From: Bacillota bacterium
Lineage (GTDB): Bacteria > Bacillota > Dethiobacteria > DTU022
NCBI GenBank assembly: GCA_012840855.1
Contig: DUVX01000041.1
Location: 1-45,726 of the forward strand
Reading direction: 5' to 3'
DNA: 45,726 nucleotides
Positions 36,242-45,441 of the stretch are shown in pieces (the first letter of the stretch is position 1; every line of letters starts with the position of its first letter). The position numbers were made by a program, and so were the translations under genes. The notes below the pieces were generated by a model. That model was not told where the DNA came from. It saw only the letters and a list, made by a program, of their open reading frames with translations, and searched no databases.

Positions 36242-36874
36242 TTATGCTATCCCCAGGATCAGAAACACAACTGCCTCCATGGCATTATATACGTACTGGA
36301 ATAAAGGCACAATAATCCGGCCGATGGCCCCGCTGAAGATCAATACCATCAGCAAGATCGGGGCGTATGGCTCGAGCTGCCGTATCAGCGCAGCGATATT
36401 GTCCGGCGCCAGCGCCGCCAGGATCTTGGAGCCGTCGAGCGGGGGAAGCGGGATCAGGTTGAAAACACCGAGAAGAATATTGAACGTAACCAGAATATGC
36501 ATAAATCTATAGTAGGGCGGCCAGATAAAGCCTGCCTTCATCGGCAGGTAGAGGAGAAAAAGTGAGGCCAGGGCGAGGGCAAAGTTGGCCAGCGGCCCGG
36601 CAAAGGAGACCCAGAGCATCCCGGAACGATAATCGCGAAAGTTGTAGGGATTAATCGGCACCGGTTTGGCCCAACCGAAGCCGAAGAGCAGCAGGGTTAT
36701 TGTGCCGAGAGGATCAAGGTGGCGCAACGGGTTCAGCGAGAGACGCCCGTAATATTTTGCTGTGGCATCGCCAAAATGATAGGCTACCCGGCCGTGAGCG
36801 TATTCGTGAAAGGTGATCGCCAGGAGCAGTGCAGGTATTCGCCAGAAGAGGTCAAGTATATTTTCCGGTAAGAT
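36242..36874 (-). CDS. site-2 protease family (M50) membrane metalloprotease; non-canonical start
   Basis: Frame reads [36 protein letters not shown]...[20 protein letters not shown] lies upstream of the first in-frame ATG (36727), and an in-frame stop precedes codon ATC at 36874. Confidence 0.82.
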   Translation of the reverse strand: MLPENILDLFWRIPALLLAITFHEYAHGRVAYHFGDATAKYYGRLSLNPLRHLDPLGTITLLLFGFGWAKPVPINPYNFRDYRSGMLWVSFAGPLANFALALASLFLLYLPMKAGFIWPPYYRFMHILVTFNILLGVFNLIPLPPLDGSKILAALAPDNIAALIRQLEPYAPILLMVLIFSGAIGRIIVPLFQYVYNAMEAVVFLILGIA

Positions 36875-36877
36875 CGC

Positions 36878-39541
36878 TCATCCCTCCTTTCGTCGCTGCA
36901 GGTAAGAGCGCACGAAGCGAAGCTCCTCATCCTCGCCGCGCAGCTCCCCGTCGAGCACGGCCCGGCGCAACTCCCCCATGATCTCGCCGTAAAGGGGGCC
37001 TGGCTGCAGGCCCAGCTCTTGTAAGGAGTTTCCTCGGAGCCTGGGGCGTACGAACTGCAGGCTCTCCAAGTATAGCCGCAGATTATCTTTCACCGCACTG
37101 CTCGTCGTCAAGGCATAGAGCAAGCAGAGCGCCTCGGGGCAGAGCGTATCGAGCCGGTCGACGAGGGCGCCGGGGCTAATTTTATGCCCTGCATCTTCGA
37201 GTTCTTTCAGTAGGGGCGGCACGGTCTCGCAACCCTGCAGCACCGCCCCCGCCCGCCGCCGGGAAAGGCCCAGGCGCCGGATTATGGCGAGCCGATCCTG
37301 TGGGGCCATCTCCAGCAGCATGGCGCTCAGGTAGAGCAGCTCCTCCTCGGGATGGCGGCTCCACTCCCGCTGCCGGGCCCCGGCGGTGGTCTCGCTAATT
37401 CTTCTAAGACGCTGCCAGAGCGCTCTGTCGGGAGAGAGCCGGGGATAGATCAGGCCGAGAATACCCAGTTCATCGAGCCGCTTCAATACCGCCACCGGAT
37501 CGCTTTCGGCATAGATAAGGCTGATCTCCTGGGCCAGACGGCTGCGGCTCACTCTTTCCAGGACTCGCTCCCGCACCGCCTTCTCGATGAGCGCCCGGGT
37601 ATCATCTTCTATGTGGAAACCGAAGCGCTGCTCGAAGCGAACAGCCCGCAGCAGCCGCAGCGGGTCATCGACGAAGCTGAGTTGGTAGAGTGTCCGGATG
37701 ACCCCTTTATGCAGATCCTCCCGCCCTTCGAAATAATCATATAACTCCCCGTACGACTCCGGCATGAGCGAACAAGCCAGGGTGTTTATCGTGAAATCGC
37801 GGCGGTAAAGATCGCGCTTCAGGCTTCCCACACCCTTCGCCCGGGGCAAAGCGCCTGGGGCATCGTAGATCTCCTGGCGGGCGGTAGCAAAGTCGAGGCG
37901 CAGCCCCTCCTTTAAAAACAGCGAAGCGGTACCGAAGCGTTCAAAAGTTTTCAGCTCCCCATCGAGGTAGCGCGCCATAGTGGCGGCAAAATCTACGGCA
38001 TCGGGAATCACCACAAAGTCGAGATCGCGGGAGGGTTCGCTTCCCAGGAGCATATCGCGGATCACCCCGCCTACAAGATAGATGCTCACCCCCATCTCTG
38101 AAGCCTTTTGCCCCATGAGCAGAAGAAAACTTTGCCAGCTGAAGGGCAGCAGGCAGGCGATGAGCCCGGCCAGATTATCTACCTCTGTTGGGACAAAGTC
38201 CTCCCTGATCCCCAAAATAGAGCCCTGCCCCAATTTAAGAGAGGGCCGCCTGTCGAGGCGGTAAAGAAATTGCAGGATATCAATGGGCGAAACCAACCCT
38301 AGAGGTCTGCCATCCCCGTCAACGAGGACAACTTTTTCGGCCCCACTTTCCGCAAAAAGCCGTCTCAGAGCTGTGGCGGTGATCTCCGGGGCGGCGGTGA
38401 CGGGCAGGTGCGATCCTATAAAATCCTTTACGGGGACATCGCCCAGGCCACTGCGCATCACCCTCTGCAGCTCCCGCCGGGTAATCACCCCCGCCACCCT
38501 GCCATCGCGCAGAACGGGGCCGCCGCCATACCCTTTATCTTCAAGATATTCATCGGCTTCCGCCACAGTGGCGTCGATATCGACAGCGGCAACAGGGGTC
38601 GAGGCCAGCTGCAGAGCTGTGACCGGCGGGGGTAGAAACTGCTCCAGAGACTCAAGGATCCTTTCCTTCATTGTGGGTAGATCCTCGTTCTCCCGGTACG
38701 CCATGACCTCGCGGCGTCCGCCAGTTCCCCCAAAGGGGGCAAAAAGAGACTTCAGATCCAGGTCATCTTCCGTAGTCCGGGCGAAAAAAGAGACGCCGCC
38801 GCGCGAAAGCCCGGCAAGGCGTAAAACCAAGTCATATTCTTCCACCTCCTGGATCCGCCGTAGCAGCGCCGCACCGCCACCGCTCTGCTCTCCCGCTGGA
38901 AGAACAGTAAGGAGGACACGTCGTCCGCTGATCTCGTAGAGTTTGCTCCTTCGCAGCAGCATCTCCAGAAGAGGCTCCTGTGAAGGAGCAGTGCTAAGAT
39001 ATTTTTGAAGGTGTGCGGGAACAACCCCCTGCTCCCAGAGAAAAGCGACGGCGGAGGCGTCCCGGGGCGTGGTGGCAGTGCTGCTCAGTGAGGCGGTATC
39101 CCGGTAGATCCCGAGCATAAAGAGCAGCACCTCTGCCTCGCTCAGCGGCAGCCGGCGGTGACGAATCTCTTCCACCAGCAGCGTGGTCACCGCGCCCACC
39201 TGCTCCACGCGGATCTCATTTCCCTCGATATCATCTTCCGCCGGCGGGTGGTGATCGAAGATATGGACCTCCGCCGCGCGCTCGAGAAGGGGTAAAAAGG
39301 GAGCGAGCTGCCTTTTCCGCCTGGTATCCACAACCACGGCGATCTGGAAAGCGGCAGCTCCGTCGATCTGTTCCTGTCTGTAAAGCGGGAGCCCCTCCCC
39401 ATATTCCTCAACAAAAAGAGCCGCCTCGGGCTCCATCCCTTCGGGCAGAAGGGCCTTGCTTTCGGGATAGATTTTTGCCGCCGCCACCAGGGCTGCCAGG
39501 GCGTCGAAATCAGCATAATCATGGGTTACAATAATCGTCAA
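36878..39541 (-). CDS. DHH phosphoesterase-like / tandem CBS / CCA tRNA nucleotidyltransferase multidomain protein
   Basis: 887 aa; VTHDYADFDALAALVAA and IFDHHP (DHH), two CBS-like repeats, then IYLVGGVIRDMLLGSEPSRDLDFVV and RDFTINTLA (nucleotidyltransferase). Confidence 0.92.
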   Translation of the reverse strand: MTIIVTHDYADFDALAALVAAAKIYPESKALLPEGMEPEAALFVEEYGEGLPLYRQEQIDGAAAFQIAVVVDTRRKRQLAPFLPLLERAAEVHIFDHHPPAEDDIEGNEIRVEQVGAVTTLLVEEIRHRRLPLSEAEVLLFMLGIYRDTASLSSTATTPRDASAVAFLWEQGVVPAHLQKYLSTAPSQEPLLEMLLRRSKLYEISGRRVLLTVLPAGEQSGGGAALLRRIQEVEEYDLVLRLAGLSRGGVSFFARTTEDDLDLKSLFAPFGGTGGRREVMAYRENEDLPTMKERILESLEQFLPPPVTALQLASTPVAAVDIDATVAEADEYLEDKGYGGGPVLRDGRVAGVITRRELQRVMRSGLGDVPVKDFIGSHLPVTAAPEITATALRRLFAESGAEKVVLVDGDGRPLGLVSPIDILQFLYRLDRRPSLKLGQGSILGIREDFVPTEVDNLAGLIACLLPFSWQSFLLLMGQKASEMGVSIYLVGGVIRDMLLGSEPSRDLDFVVIPDAVDFAATMARYLDGELKTFERFGTASLFLKEGLRLDFATARQEIYDAPGALPRAKGVGSLKRDLYRRDFTINTLACSLMPESYGELYDYFEGREDLHKGVIRTLYQLSFVDDPLRLLRAVRFEQRFGFHIEDDTRALIEKAVRERVLERVSRSRLAQEISLIYAESDPVAVLKRLDELGILGLIYPRLSPDRALWQRLRRISETTAGARQREWSRHPEEELLYLSAMLLEMAPQDRLAIIRRLGLSRRRAGAVLQGCETVPPLLKELEDAGHKISPGALVDRLDTLCPEALCLLYALTTSSAVKDNLRLYLESLQFVRPRLRGNSLQELGLQPGPLYGEIMGELRRAVLDGELRGEDEELRFVRSYLQRRKEG

Positions 39542-39676
39542 AGGTTAACCACCGTCAAATGTTTTCCCTGAATTGTGAATCGGCCTTATAAATTATACCA
39601 TAAAGACGCAGTCATTTGTTGGCATCGCCATCGTCGGGAAAAGGCCATCGAAAGGAGCACACCCTTTTTCCCCGCC

Positions 39677-41143
39677 CTAGCGCTTTTTATCGGTGCGATC
39701 GCGATCGCCTGTCTGCAGGAAATCGGGGCGGTAGAGCTGCATCGGGATGGGCCGCCGGTAAAAGAGGACCGAGATCGCTTTCCGATTAAAAGGGATAAGC
39801 GGCCAGAGATAGGGGAAACCGAAGGGCCGGGTAAAAAGCAGCCGTAACACGACGAGGGCAAAACCGAGAATCAGGCCAGGCAGGCGCAAAAGGCCTGTCA
39901 GCAGGATCAGGAGCAGAAGAAAGACCCGGTTGGCCATGCTCAGCTCCCAACTGGGCGATGAAAAGACGCCCAGAGCAACGAGCCCGGTGTAGAGGAGGAT
40001 CTCGGGAGTAAAGAAGCCGACCTCAACAGCGATCTGGCCGATGAGAAGCGCCCCTACCAGACCTAAGGCGGTGGCGAATGGCGAGGGGGTATGGATGCTG
40101 GCCAGGCGCACCAGGTCGAGTCCAAAATGGGCAAAGATAAACTGCAGGTAGAGCGGAATGCTGGTCTTCTCCTTGGGACCGATGAATTTTAGCGATTCCG
40201 GCAGGTGCTGCGTCTCCATCGCCAGCAGCAGCCAGAACGGGATGAGCAAAAAAGAGAGGAGCACTCCTGCAGAGCGGATCCAGCGGATATAGGTACCGAC
40301 AATGGGATTATGCCTGAACTCTTCAGCGTGCTGAAAAAGATGAAAGAAGGTGATCGGGACGATCATTACCGAGGGCGAGGTGTCGACAATAATGATGATG
40401 TGACCCTCGAAAAGATGGGTGGCGGCAACATCGGGGCGCTCGGTGTAGCGGACCTGAGGAAAGGGATTCCAGAAAGAGCGCGTGATGAATTCTTCTACCG
40501 TCTTCTCCGCCATGGGCAGGGCGTCGATGTCAATCTTTTTGATCCGGGAGCGAACGTTCTCCAGGATCTGCGGGTTGGCGATATCCTTGATATAGAGGAG
40601 TGCGATATCGCTGACGGAGCGGCGCCCTGCGTTATGCATCTCGCAGCGGAGCTGGGGATCACGGATGCGCCGCCTGATCAGAGCTACATTGAATACCAGC
40701 GTCTCCACGAACCCATCCCGCGACCCCCGGGTGATCTTTTCGATATCAGGCTCCTGGGGATCGCGTACCGGATATTCCCGGGTATCGATGAGCAGCCCCT
40801 CTGTTTCGCCGTCGATGAGGAGCAGCATGGGCCCTGCCAGCACCTCCCGCAGGGCCTCCTCAAAATCGTCGACAAGATCTATCTCGGCAAAGGGGATCAC
40901 CCTGTTCATCAGCTTCTCCACTGGCGCAACGGCGATCTGCTCCCGGCTTGTCTCTAACAGTGAACGGAGGACCAAGACAGTGATCTCATTGTTGTTCAGG
41001 CCGTCCACAAAGAGCAGCACCGCCTTCTTATCCCCGATTACCATCTCTTTTAATATGATATCGAAGTTTTCCGCTCCAAGATCGAGCCGTTTCTGAAGAT
41101 ATTCCTTGTTATCTTCCAGTTTTTTTTGAATCGGCGTGGACAT
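39677..41143 (-). CDS. spoVAF: GerA-family spore germination protein (SpoVAF-like)
   Basis: 488 aa; RGSRDGFVETLVFNVALIRRRIRDPQL, ERPDVAATHLFEGHIIIIVDTSPSVMIVP; downstream of spoVAE. Confidence 0.92.
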   Translation of the reverse strand: MSTPIQKKLEDNKEYLQKRLDLGAENFDIILKEMVIGDKKAVLLFVDGLNNNEITVLVLRSLLETSREQIAVAPVEKLMNRVIPFAEIDLVDDFEEALREVLAGPMLLLIDGETEGLLIDTREYPVRDPQEPDIEKITRGSRDGFVETLVFNVALIRRRIRDPQLRCEMHNAGRRSVSDIALLYIKDIANPQILENVRSRIKKIDIDALPMAEKTVEEFITRSFWNPFPQVRYTERPDVAATHLFEGHIIIIVDTSPSVMIVPITFFHLFQHAEEFRHNPIVGTYIRWIRSAGVLLSFLLIPFWLLLAMETQHLPESLKFIGPKEKTSIPLYLQFIFAHFGLDLVRLASIHTPSPFATALGLVGALLIGQIAVEVGFFTPEILLYTGLVALGVFSSPSWELSMANRVFLLLLILLTGLLRLPGLILGFALVVLRLLFTRPFGFPYLWPLIPFNRKAISVLFYRRPIPMQLYRPDFLQTGDRDRTDKKR

Positions 41144-41176
41144 CTGTAATCACCCCTGAAAACCCCAGTATAAAAG

Positions 41177-41530
41177 TTACCCCCGGGGCTCGAAGATAAG
41201 TGCGGCGAAAAAAGCAAAAACAATTGCTGCGGTGACCCCGGTACTGGTGAGCTCAAACATCCCTGTGAGGACACCGATGATCCCCTTATGCGCCGCTTCG
41301 TTCATAGCGCCCTTGACCAGAGCATTGCCGAAACTGGAGATGGGCAGGTTGGCACCGGCGCCGGCAAAACGGATCAGCCGGTCATAGAGGCCGAGCCCCC
41401 CCAGAATACCGCCGGCGACGACAAATCCCGAAAGGATATGGCCCGGCGTAAAAGGGGTGAGATCAAAAAGAAGCTGCCCGATGAGACAGAAAAGCCCCCC
41501 CACCAGAAAGGCTGTCAGATAGCTGCCCAT
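41177..41530 (-). CDS. spoVAE: stage V sporulation protein AE
   Basis: 117 aa; FAGAGANLPISSFGNALVKGAMNEA. Confidence 0.94.
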   Translation of the reverse strand: MGSYLTAFLVGGLFCLIGQLLFDLTPFTPGHILSGFVVAGGILGGLGLYDRLIRFAGAGANLPISSFGNALVKGAMNEAAHKGIIGVLTGMFELTSTGVTAAIVFAFFAALIFEPRG

Positions 41531-41566
41531 AAATTCATCCCGTCCTTTCTGTTCCTTTAAACAGCC

Positions 41567-42574
41567 CTACATCTCCAGGGCGACGGCATGGGCTACCGCC
41601 GGAATGGTTTCGCCCTGGGCCAGGGTGGTGGTGCTGTGTAGCGCCCCCGTGGAGACAACGAGCACCTTGTTCAGCTCACCCTGCTTCATCCTCCTCCAGA
41701 GATGGCCCAGCACCACGATCCCCGAGCAGGCGCAACCGCTCCCCCCCGCGCCGATCTTCTGGAGATGGGGATTGTAGATCATGAGCCCGCAGTCGTTGAG
41801 ATTATCCTCCGGGTAGTAACCGCTGCGGCCAAGGAGCTGCCGCAGAAGCTTCGATCCCACCGCGCCTAAGTCGCCGGTGACGATAAGATCGTAATAATCG
41901 GGGCTGCGCTGCAGCTCCTCAAAGTGGCGGAGCAAGGTTGAAGCCGCCGCAGGGGCCATCGCCGCCCCCATGTTGAAACTATCCTGTTCCCCAAGATCGA
42001 CCACCTTGCCCGTGGTTACCGCAGTGATCCATGGTCCTTCCCCGGTGGCGCTGATCACCGCCGCCGCCGCGCCTGTTACGGTCCATTGCGCCTGCGGGGG
42101 CCGCTGAAAACCGTATTCCGTGGGGTAGCGGAACTGGCGTTCGGCGCTGCTGTGATGGCTCGAAGTGGCCGCCAGGACATTTGCAGCGAAACCGCCCGCC
42201 ACCAGCATGCTTCCCAGGGAAAGCGCCAGGGCCAGGGTAGAGCAGGCCCCATAAAGCCCAAAAAAGGGCCGTCCCAGGACAGCCGCGCTGTATCCGGAGA
42301 CGGTGATCTGGTTTAAAAGATCGCCGGAGAGGAAGTACTCGATCGTATCGAGCCCGAAGCTGCCCTTCTCCAGCGCCCTCGAGCAGGCCTCCAAAAGCAT
42401 TTTTCGTTCTGCAGCCTCAAAGCTTTTCTCGCCGGCCCGCTGATCCTTGTAAAGAAAGTCAAAATCGCTTCCCAGGGGCCCTGCTCCTTCCATCGGTCCG
42501 GCCACGGTGGCCGTGGAAGCCAGTGAAGGGGCCGGATCGAGGAAGATGCTCTGCTGCGCTACCTTTACGCTCAC
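41567..42574 (-). CDS. spoVAD: stage V sporulation protein AD
   Basis: 335 aa; thiolase-like SpoVAD motifs (GLYGACSTLALAL, ATSSHHSSAERQFRYPTEYG, YDLIVTGDLGAVG). Confidence 0.96.
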   Translation of the reverse strand: MSVKVAQQSIFLDPAPSLASTATVAGPMEGAGPLGSDFDFLYKDQRAGEKSFEAAERKMLLEACSRALEKGSFGLDTIEYFLSGDLLNQITVSGYSAAVLGRPFFGLYGACSTLALALSLGSMLVAGGFAANVLAATSSHHSSAERQFRYPTEYGFQRPPQAQWTVTGAAAAVISATGEGPWITAVTTGKVVDLGEQDSFNMGAAMAPAAASTLLRHFEELQRSPDYYDLIVTGDLGAVGSKLLRQLLGRSGYYPEDNLNDCGLMIYNPHLQKIGAGGSGCACSGIVVLGHLWRRMKQGELNKVLVVSTGALHSTTTLAQGETIPAVAHAVALEM

Positions 42575-42611
42575 TGCCGCTCACCCCCCCCTTACCATCC
42601 TTGTCATGTCA

Positions 42612-43067
42612 TTAAAACAGAGCAGAGATCAGCCCTACCACAAAAGCCGTCACCACGCCGAAGAGGAGCACACTCCCGGCCAGTGAAAATATCCTGGCGC
42701 CGATGCCGAGCACCGCTCCCTCTTTTTTGAACTCCAGCGCCGCCGCAGTAAGAGAATTGGAGAAACCCGTTACCGGCACGGCGGTGCCGGCGCCGGCGAA
42801 GAGGGCCAGCCTATCAAAAAGACCGAGCCCTGTAAAGAGCGCCGCAAAAAAGATCACCGTAACCACCGTAGGGTTGGAGGCATCTTCGGGGCTGAAACCG
42901 AAAGCGATATAGATATTTTGAATAACCTGCCCCAGAAGGCAGATCGTTCCACCGCTGAAAAAAGCTTTCAGCGCGTTTTGCAGCAGCGGAGGGGGCGGTT
43001 TCTCCCTTCCCACCATCCGGCGGTACTCTTCAGCAGTGACCTTCAGCTCATCTGGAACAGCGGCCAT
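42612..43067 (-). CDS. spoVAC: stage V sporulation protein AC
   Basis: 151 aa; NALKAFFSGGTICLLGQ, FAGAGTAVPVTGFSNSLTAAALEFKKEG. Confidence 0.95.
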   Translation of the reverse strand: MAAVPDELKVTAEEYRRMVGREKPPPPLLQNALKAFFSGGTICLLGQVIQNIYIAFGFSPEDASNPTVVTVIFFAALFTGLGLFDRLALFAGAGTAVPVTGFSNSLTAAALEFKKEGAVLGIGARIFSLAGSVLLFGVVTAFVVGLISALF

Positions 43068-43078
43068 GATAAGACCCC

Positions 43079-43501
43079 CTAGGCCCGGTCTTCGCGAACG
43101 CCAAAGGCCAGCTTCAGGTTAACTTTGTACTCTTCGATCTCACCATTGTCCAGGCTGGCGGTAAGGTTGACCACCTCTACGCCGGTGATCCCCTCGATCG
43201 TCTTCGAAGCTTCCTCGACGGCATTATGGACGGCATCCTCCCAGCCGATCTGCGATTCACCAACAAGCTCGATTACCTTTGCTACTGTAGTCAATCCAGT
43301 CATCCCTTTGCTTTTATTTGGGCAAGAGTACCCCGCCCGATGAACTTCAGCTCCCGCCTGTGATGAAACCGGATAAGAGCGGCGGGGCGGCTCTGGTGGA
43401 GCGGAAAAGATCAGGTAGAGCAGCAGACCTGAGAGCAGAAAAAAAAGCGACAGCCATAAAAAAACCGCGGTTGCTTTCCCGTCACCTCCCCTGGGCTTCA
43501 T
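43079..43501 (-). CDS. dodecin-domain protein with N-terminal transmembrane extension
   Basis: 140 aa; C-terminal TTVAKVIELVGESQIGWEDAVHNAVEEASKTIEGITGVEVVNLTASLDNGEIEEYKVNLKLAFGV is dodecin; N-terminus has TM segment FLWLSLFFLLSGLLLYLIF. Confidence 0.8.
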   Translation of the reverse strand: MKPRGGDGKATAVFLWLSLFFLLSGLLLYLIFSAPPEPPRRSYPVSSQAGAEVHRAGYSCPNKSKGMTGLTTVAKVIELVGESQIGWEDAVHNAVEEASKTIEGITGVEVVNLTASLDNGEIEEYKVNLKLAFGVREDRA

Positions 43502-43537
43502 CTTTGACCTCCCGGTGATTGGACTTAAACGCGGTTT

Positions 43538-43567
43538 TAGTATGCTGAAAACAATATTATTCTATTC
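43538..43567 (-). promoter_or_regulatory. candidate sigma-G/sigma-F-type promoter for the dodecin-spoVA operon
   Basis: Minus strand GAATA (-35, 43567..43563), 18-nt spacer, CATACTA (-10, 43544..43538); matches gnATR-N17/18-CATnnTA. Confidence 0.6.
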
Positions 43568-44265
43568 TACCGCACCTCCATATGAGCGCGCAGCCGCTTC
43601 AGTGTTCTCTTCTCCAGGCGGGAGACCTGGCGCTGCGAGAGCGCCAGGCGGCCGGCGATCTCCGCCTGGGTCAGTTCTTTGAAATAACGCAGGGTGATGA
43701 GGCGGCGTTCCAGCGGTGTCAGCTTACCCATCGACTCCTGCAAGGCGATCCGCTCAAGTACCCTCTCATGCTCGTCGATCCCCCCGGTGCTCACCGCTAT
43801 CTCTTCGTCGAGAGTGGAGGGCGGCAGAGACGACTCCATGATGAGAGCTACCTCTTCCGGGGCGACACCCATCTCCCCGGCGATCTCGCCCACGGTGGGC
43901 TCACGCTGCAGCGCCTGGGACAGCTTTTCACGACGCGAAGCCAGATCCCGGGACTGCTCCATGAGCGAGCGGCTCACCTTGAGCACGCTCTGTGTCCGCC
44001 TGCGGTAAAGGCGCATCTCCCCCTCGATCCAGGGAAGGGCGAAAGTAGTAAATTTTACTCCGCGATGGGAATCGAAGCGATCTATCGCTTTCAACAACCC
44101 CATCATCCCCGCCTGAAAGTAATCCTCTACTTCATCCGCCCGATAAGCCATCCGCCTGGCATAGGCGCTCACCAGGGGCTTCAGGCGCAAGAAAATGATC
44201 TCGCCAGCCCGTTCGTCGCCGGAGGCCCGTTCCTGCAATAGCACTTCCAGCTCTATTTCGCTCAT
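43567..44265 (-). CDS. sigF: RNA polymerase sporulation sigma factor SigF
   Basis: 232 aa; YFQAGMMGLLKAIDRFD, GVKFTTFALPWIEGEMR, LTQAEIAGRLALSQRQVSRLEKRTLKRLR. Confidence 0.95.
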   Translation of the reverse strand: MSEIELEVLLQERASGDERAGEIIFLRLKPLVSAYARRMAYRADEVEDYFQAGMMGLLKAIDRFDSHRGVKFTTFALPWIEGEMRLYRRRTQSVLKVSRSLMEQSRDLASRREKLSQALQREPTVGEIAGEMGVAPEEVALIMESSLPPSTLDEEIAVSTGGIDEHERVLERIALQESMGKLTPLERRLITLRYFKELTQAEIAGRLALSQRQVSRLEKRTLKRLRAHMEVR

Positions 44266-44276
44266 TAAGGCGCTCC

Positions 44277-44693
44277 TCAGCTTATTTTCGGGCGGATCTC
44301 CTTACTCATGGTCACCACGGTGCCCTCCCCCGGCGCGGAGCGCACGGTGAGCTCGTCCATGAAGTTCTCCATAATGGTAAAACCCATCCCCGAGCGATCG
44401 AGCTCGGGCTTACTCGTATAGAGCGGCTCGCGGGCCTTCTCCAGATCGATGATGCCGACCCCCTCGTCGGCCACCTCCACAGTAAAGCGGTTTCCTTCAA
44501 GCCTGGCGCTGATCACAATGACGCCGATGCGATCCTCGTAAGCATGGATGATCGCATTGGTCACCGCCTCCGACACCGCCGTTTTGATATCGCTAATCTC
44601 TTCCAGGGTAGGATCCAGGCGGGAGACAAAAGCGGCCGCAACGACGCGGGCAAAGGCCTCATTTTCCGAGCGGCTCTCGATCTCCAGTTTCAT
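44277..44693 (-). CDS. spoIIAB: anti-sigma F factor SpoIIAB
   Basis: [18 protein letters not shown]..., [20 protein letters not shown] (N box), [40 protein letters not shown]. Confidence 0.96.
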   Translation of the reverse strand: MKLEIESRSENEAFARVVAAAFVSRLDPTLEEISDIKTAVSEAVTNAIIHAYEDRIGVIVISARLEGNRFTVEVADEGVGIIDLEKAREPLYTSKPELDRSGMGFTIMENFMDELTVRSAPGEGTVVTMSKEIRPKIS

Positions 44694-44715
44694 GAATGTG
44701 GATGATGACAAGAGA

Positions 44716-45081
44716 CTATGACCTCCTTGTTGGCGACGCCCCGAGGAGCAGATGCTGCAGGGCGGCGGCTTCATCTTCAAAAAAAGGGATCAGCCGGGCC
44801 AGCCCGGCGATCTCAGTAATCTTTGAAACAGGCGGCGGGACCTTGCAAAGAACCATACGGCCCCCTGCGGCGCAGACCCGGCGGTAACGCCCCAGCAACG
44901 CACCGATCCCGGAGCTGTCCATAAAGGTTAGCCCTCCCAGGTTAAAGATGAGAGAGCAGATCCGGAGACGGGCGAGCTCGCTGTCGACCGCTTCTCGCAT
45001 CTGCCCGGCCCAGTGGTGATCCAGCTCCCCTTTCAAGCGTACAACAAGGATGGAGTGGCGCAGAACAAACTCGATCTCCAT
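44716..45081 (-). CDS. spoIIAA: anti-anti-sigma factor SpoIIAA (STAS)
   Basis: 121 aa; [46 protein letters not shown]. Confidence 0.96.
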   Translation of the reverse strand: MEIEFVLRHSILVVRLKGELDHHWAGQMREAVDSELARLRICSLIFNLGGLTFMDSSGIGALLGRYRRVCAAGGRMVLCKVPPPVSKITEIAGLARLIPFFEDEAAALQHLLLGASPTRRS

Positions 45082-45119
45082 AACAACCTCCCAGTATGAT
45101 AATTTTTCCTACTGGAAAA

Positions 45120-45170
45120 TAGTTCTGCGTCTATCAGATATTCCCTGCCTGTACAAAAATAAATTCGACA
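45120..45170 (-). promoter_or_regulatory. candidate Spo0A box plus sigma-H-like promoter for the spoIIA operon
   Basis: Exact TGTCGAA on the minus strand (45170..45164); GCAGGGAAT (45148..45140), 11 nt, GCAGAACTA (45128..45120), close to the sigma-H consensus RnAGGAwww / RnnGAATww. Confidence 0.5.
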
Positions 45171-45180
45171 TGGGTTGATC

Positions 45181-45286
45181 CTGCAGCTGTTCCCCTTTCC
45201 CGCGAAGAAGCTCGACAGAAGCCTGACAGCAGGTGGAGTGATGAACTGGCGACGGTCCTGGGGGTAAGCGAGGGCCGGGTTCCCCC
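45181..45286. repeat. direct repeat copy 1 of a composite intergenic repeat
   Basis: CTGCAGCTG..CCCCTTTCCCGCGAAGAAGCTCGACAGAAGCCTGACAGCAGGTGGAGTGATGAACTGGCGACGGTCCTGGGGGTAAGCGAGGGCCGGGTTCCCCC recurs at 45616..45726. Confidence 0.93.
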
Positions 45287-45297
45287 TCTCCCTCTCC

Positions 45298-45441
45298 CTC
45301 TCCCTCTCCCGCGAGGGGAGAGGGAATATAGGAGAAAACCTCTCCCGCGAGGGAAGAGGGTTCGTGGGTGAAAACTTCTTCCACGAGGGGAGAGGGAACT
45401 TAGGTGAAAGCCTCTCCTACGAAGGGAGAGGGAACCTGACT
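45298..45441. repeat. four tandem 36-bp units, each with a CCTCTCC...GGAGAGG-type inverted repeat
   Basis: Units at 45298, 45334, 45370 and 45406, e.g. GAAAACCTCTCCCGCGAGGGAAGAGGGTTCGTGGGT / GAAAACTTCTTCCACGAGGGGAGAGGGAACTTAGGT / GAAAGCCTCTCCTACGAAGGGAGAGGGAACCTGACT; preceded by a (CCCTCT)n run. Confidence 0.9.

Noticed and set aside
45109-45384. 91-aa minus ORF with PSPLAGEGEGEGEGEP
   Set aside because: Translation of the CCCTCT/hairpin repeat tract; not a credible protein.
45298-45441. 36-bp repeats considered as a CRISPR array
   Set aside because: Units are contiguous without spacers, diverged, and there are no cas genes in the window.
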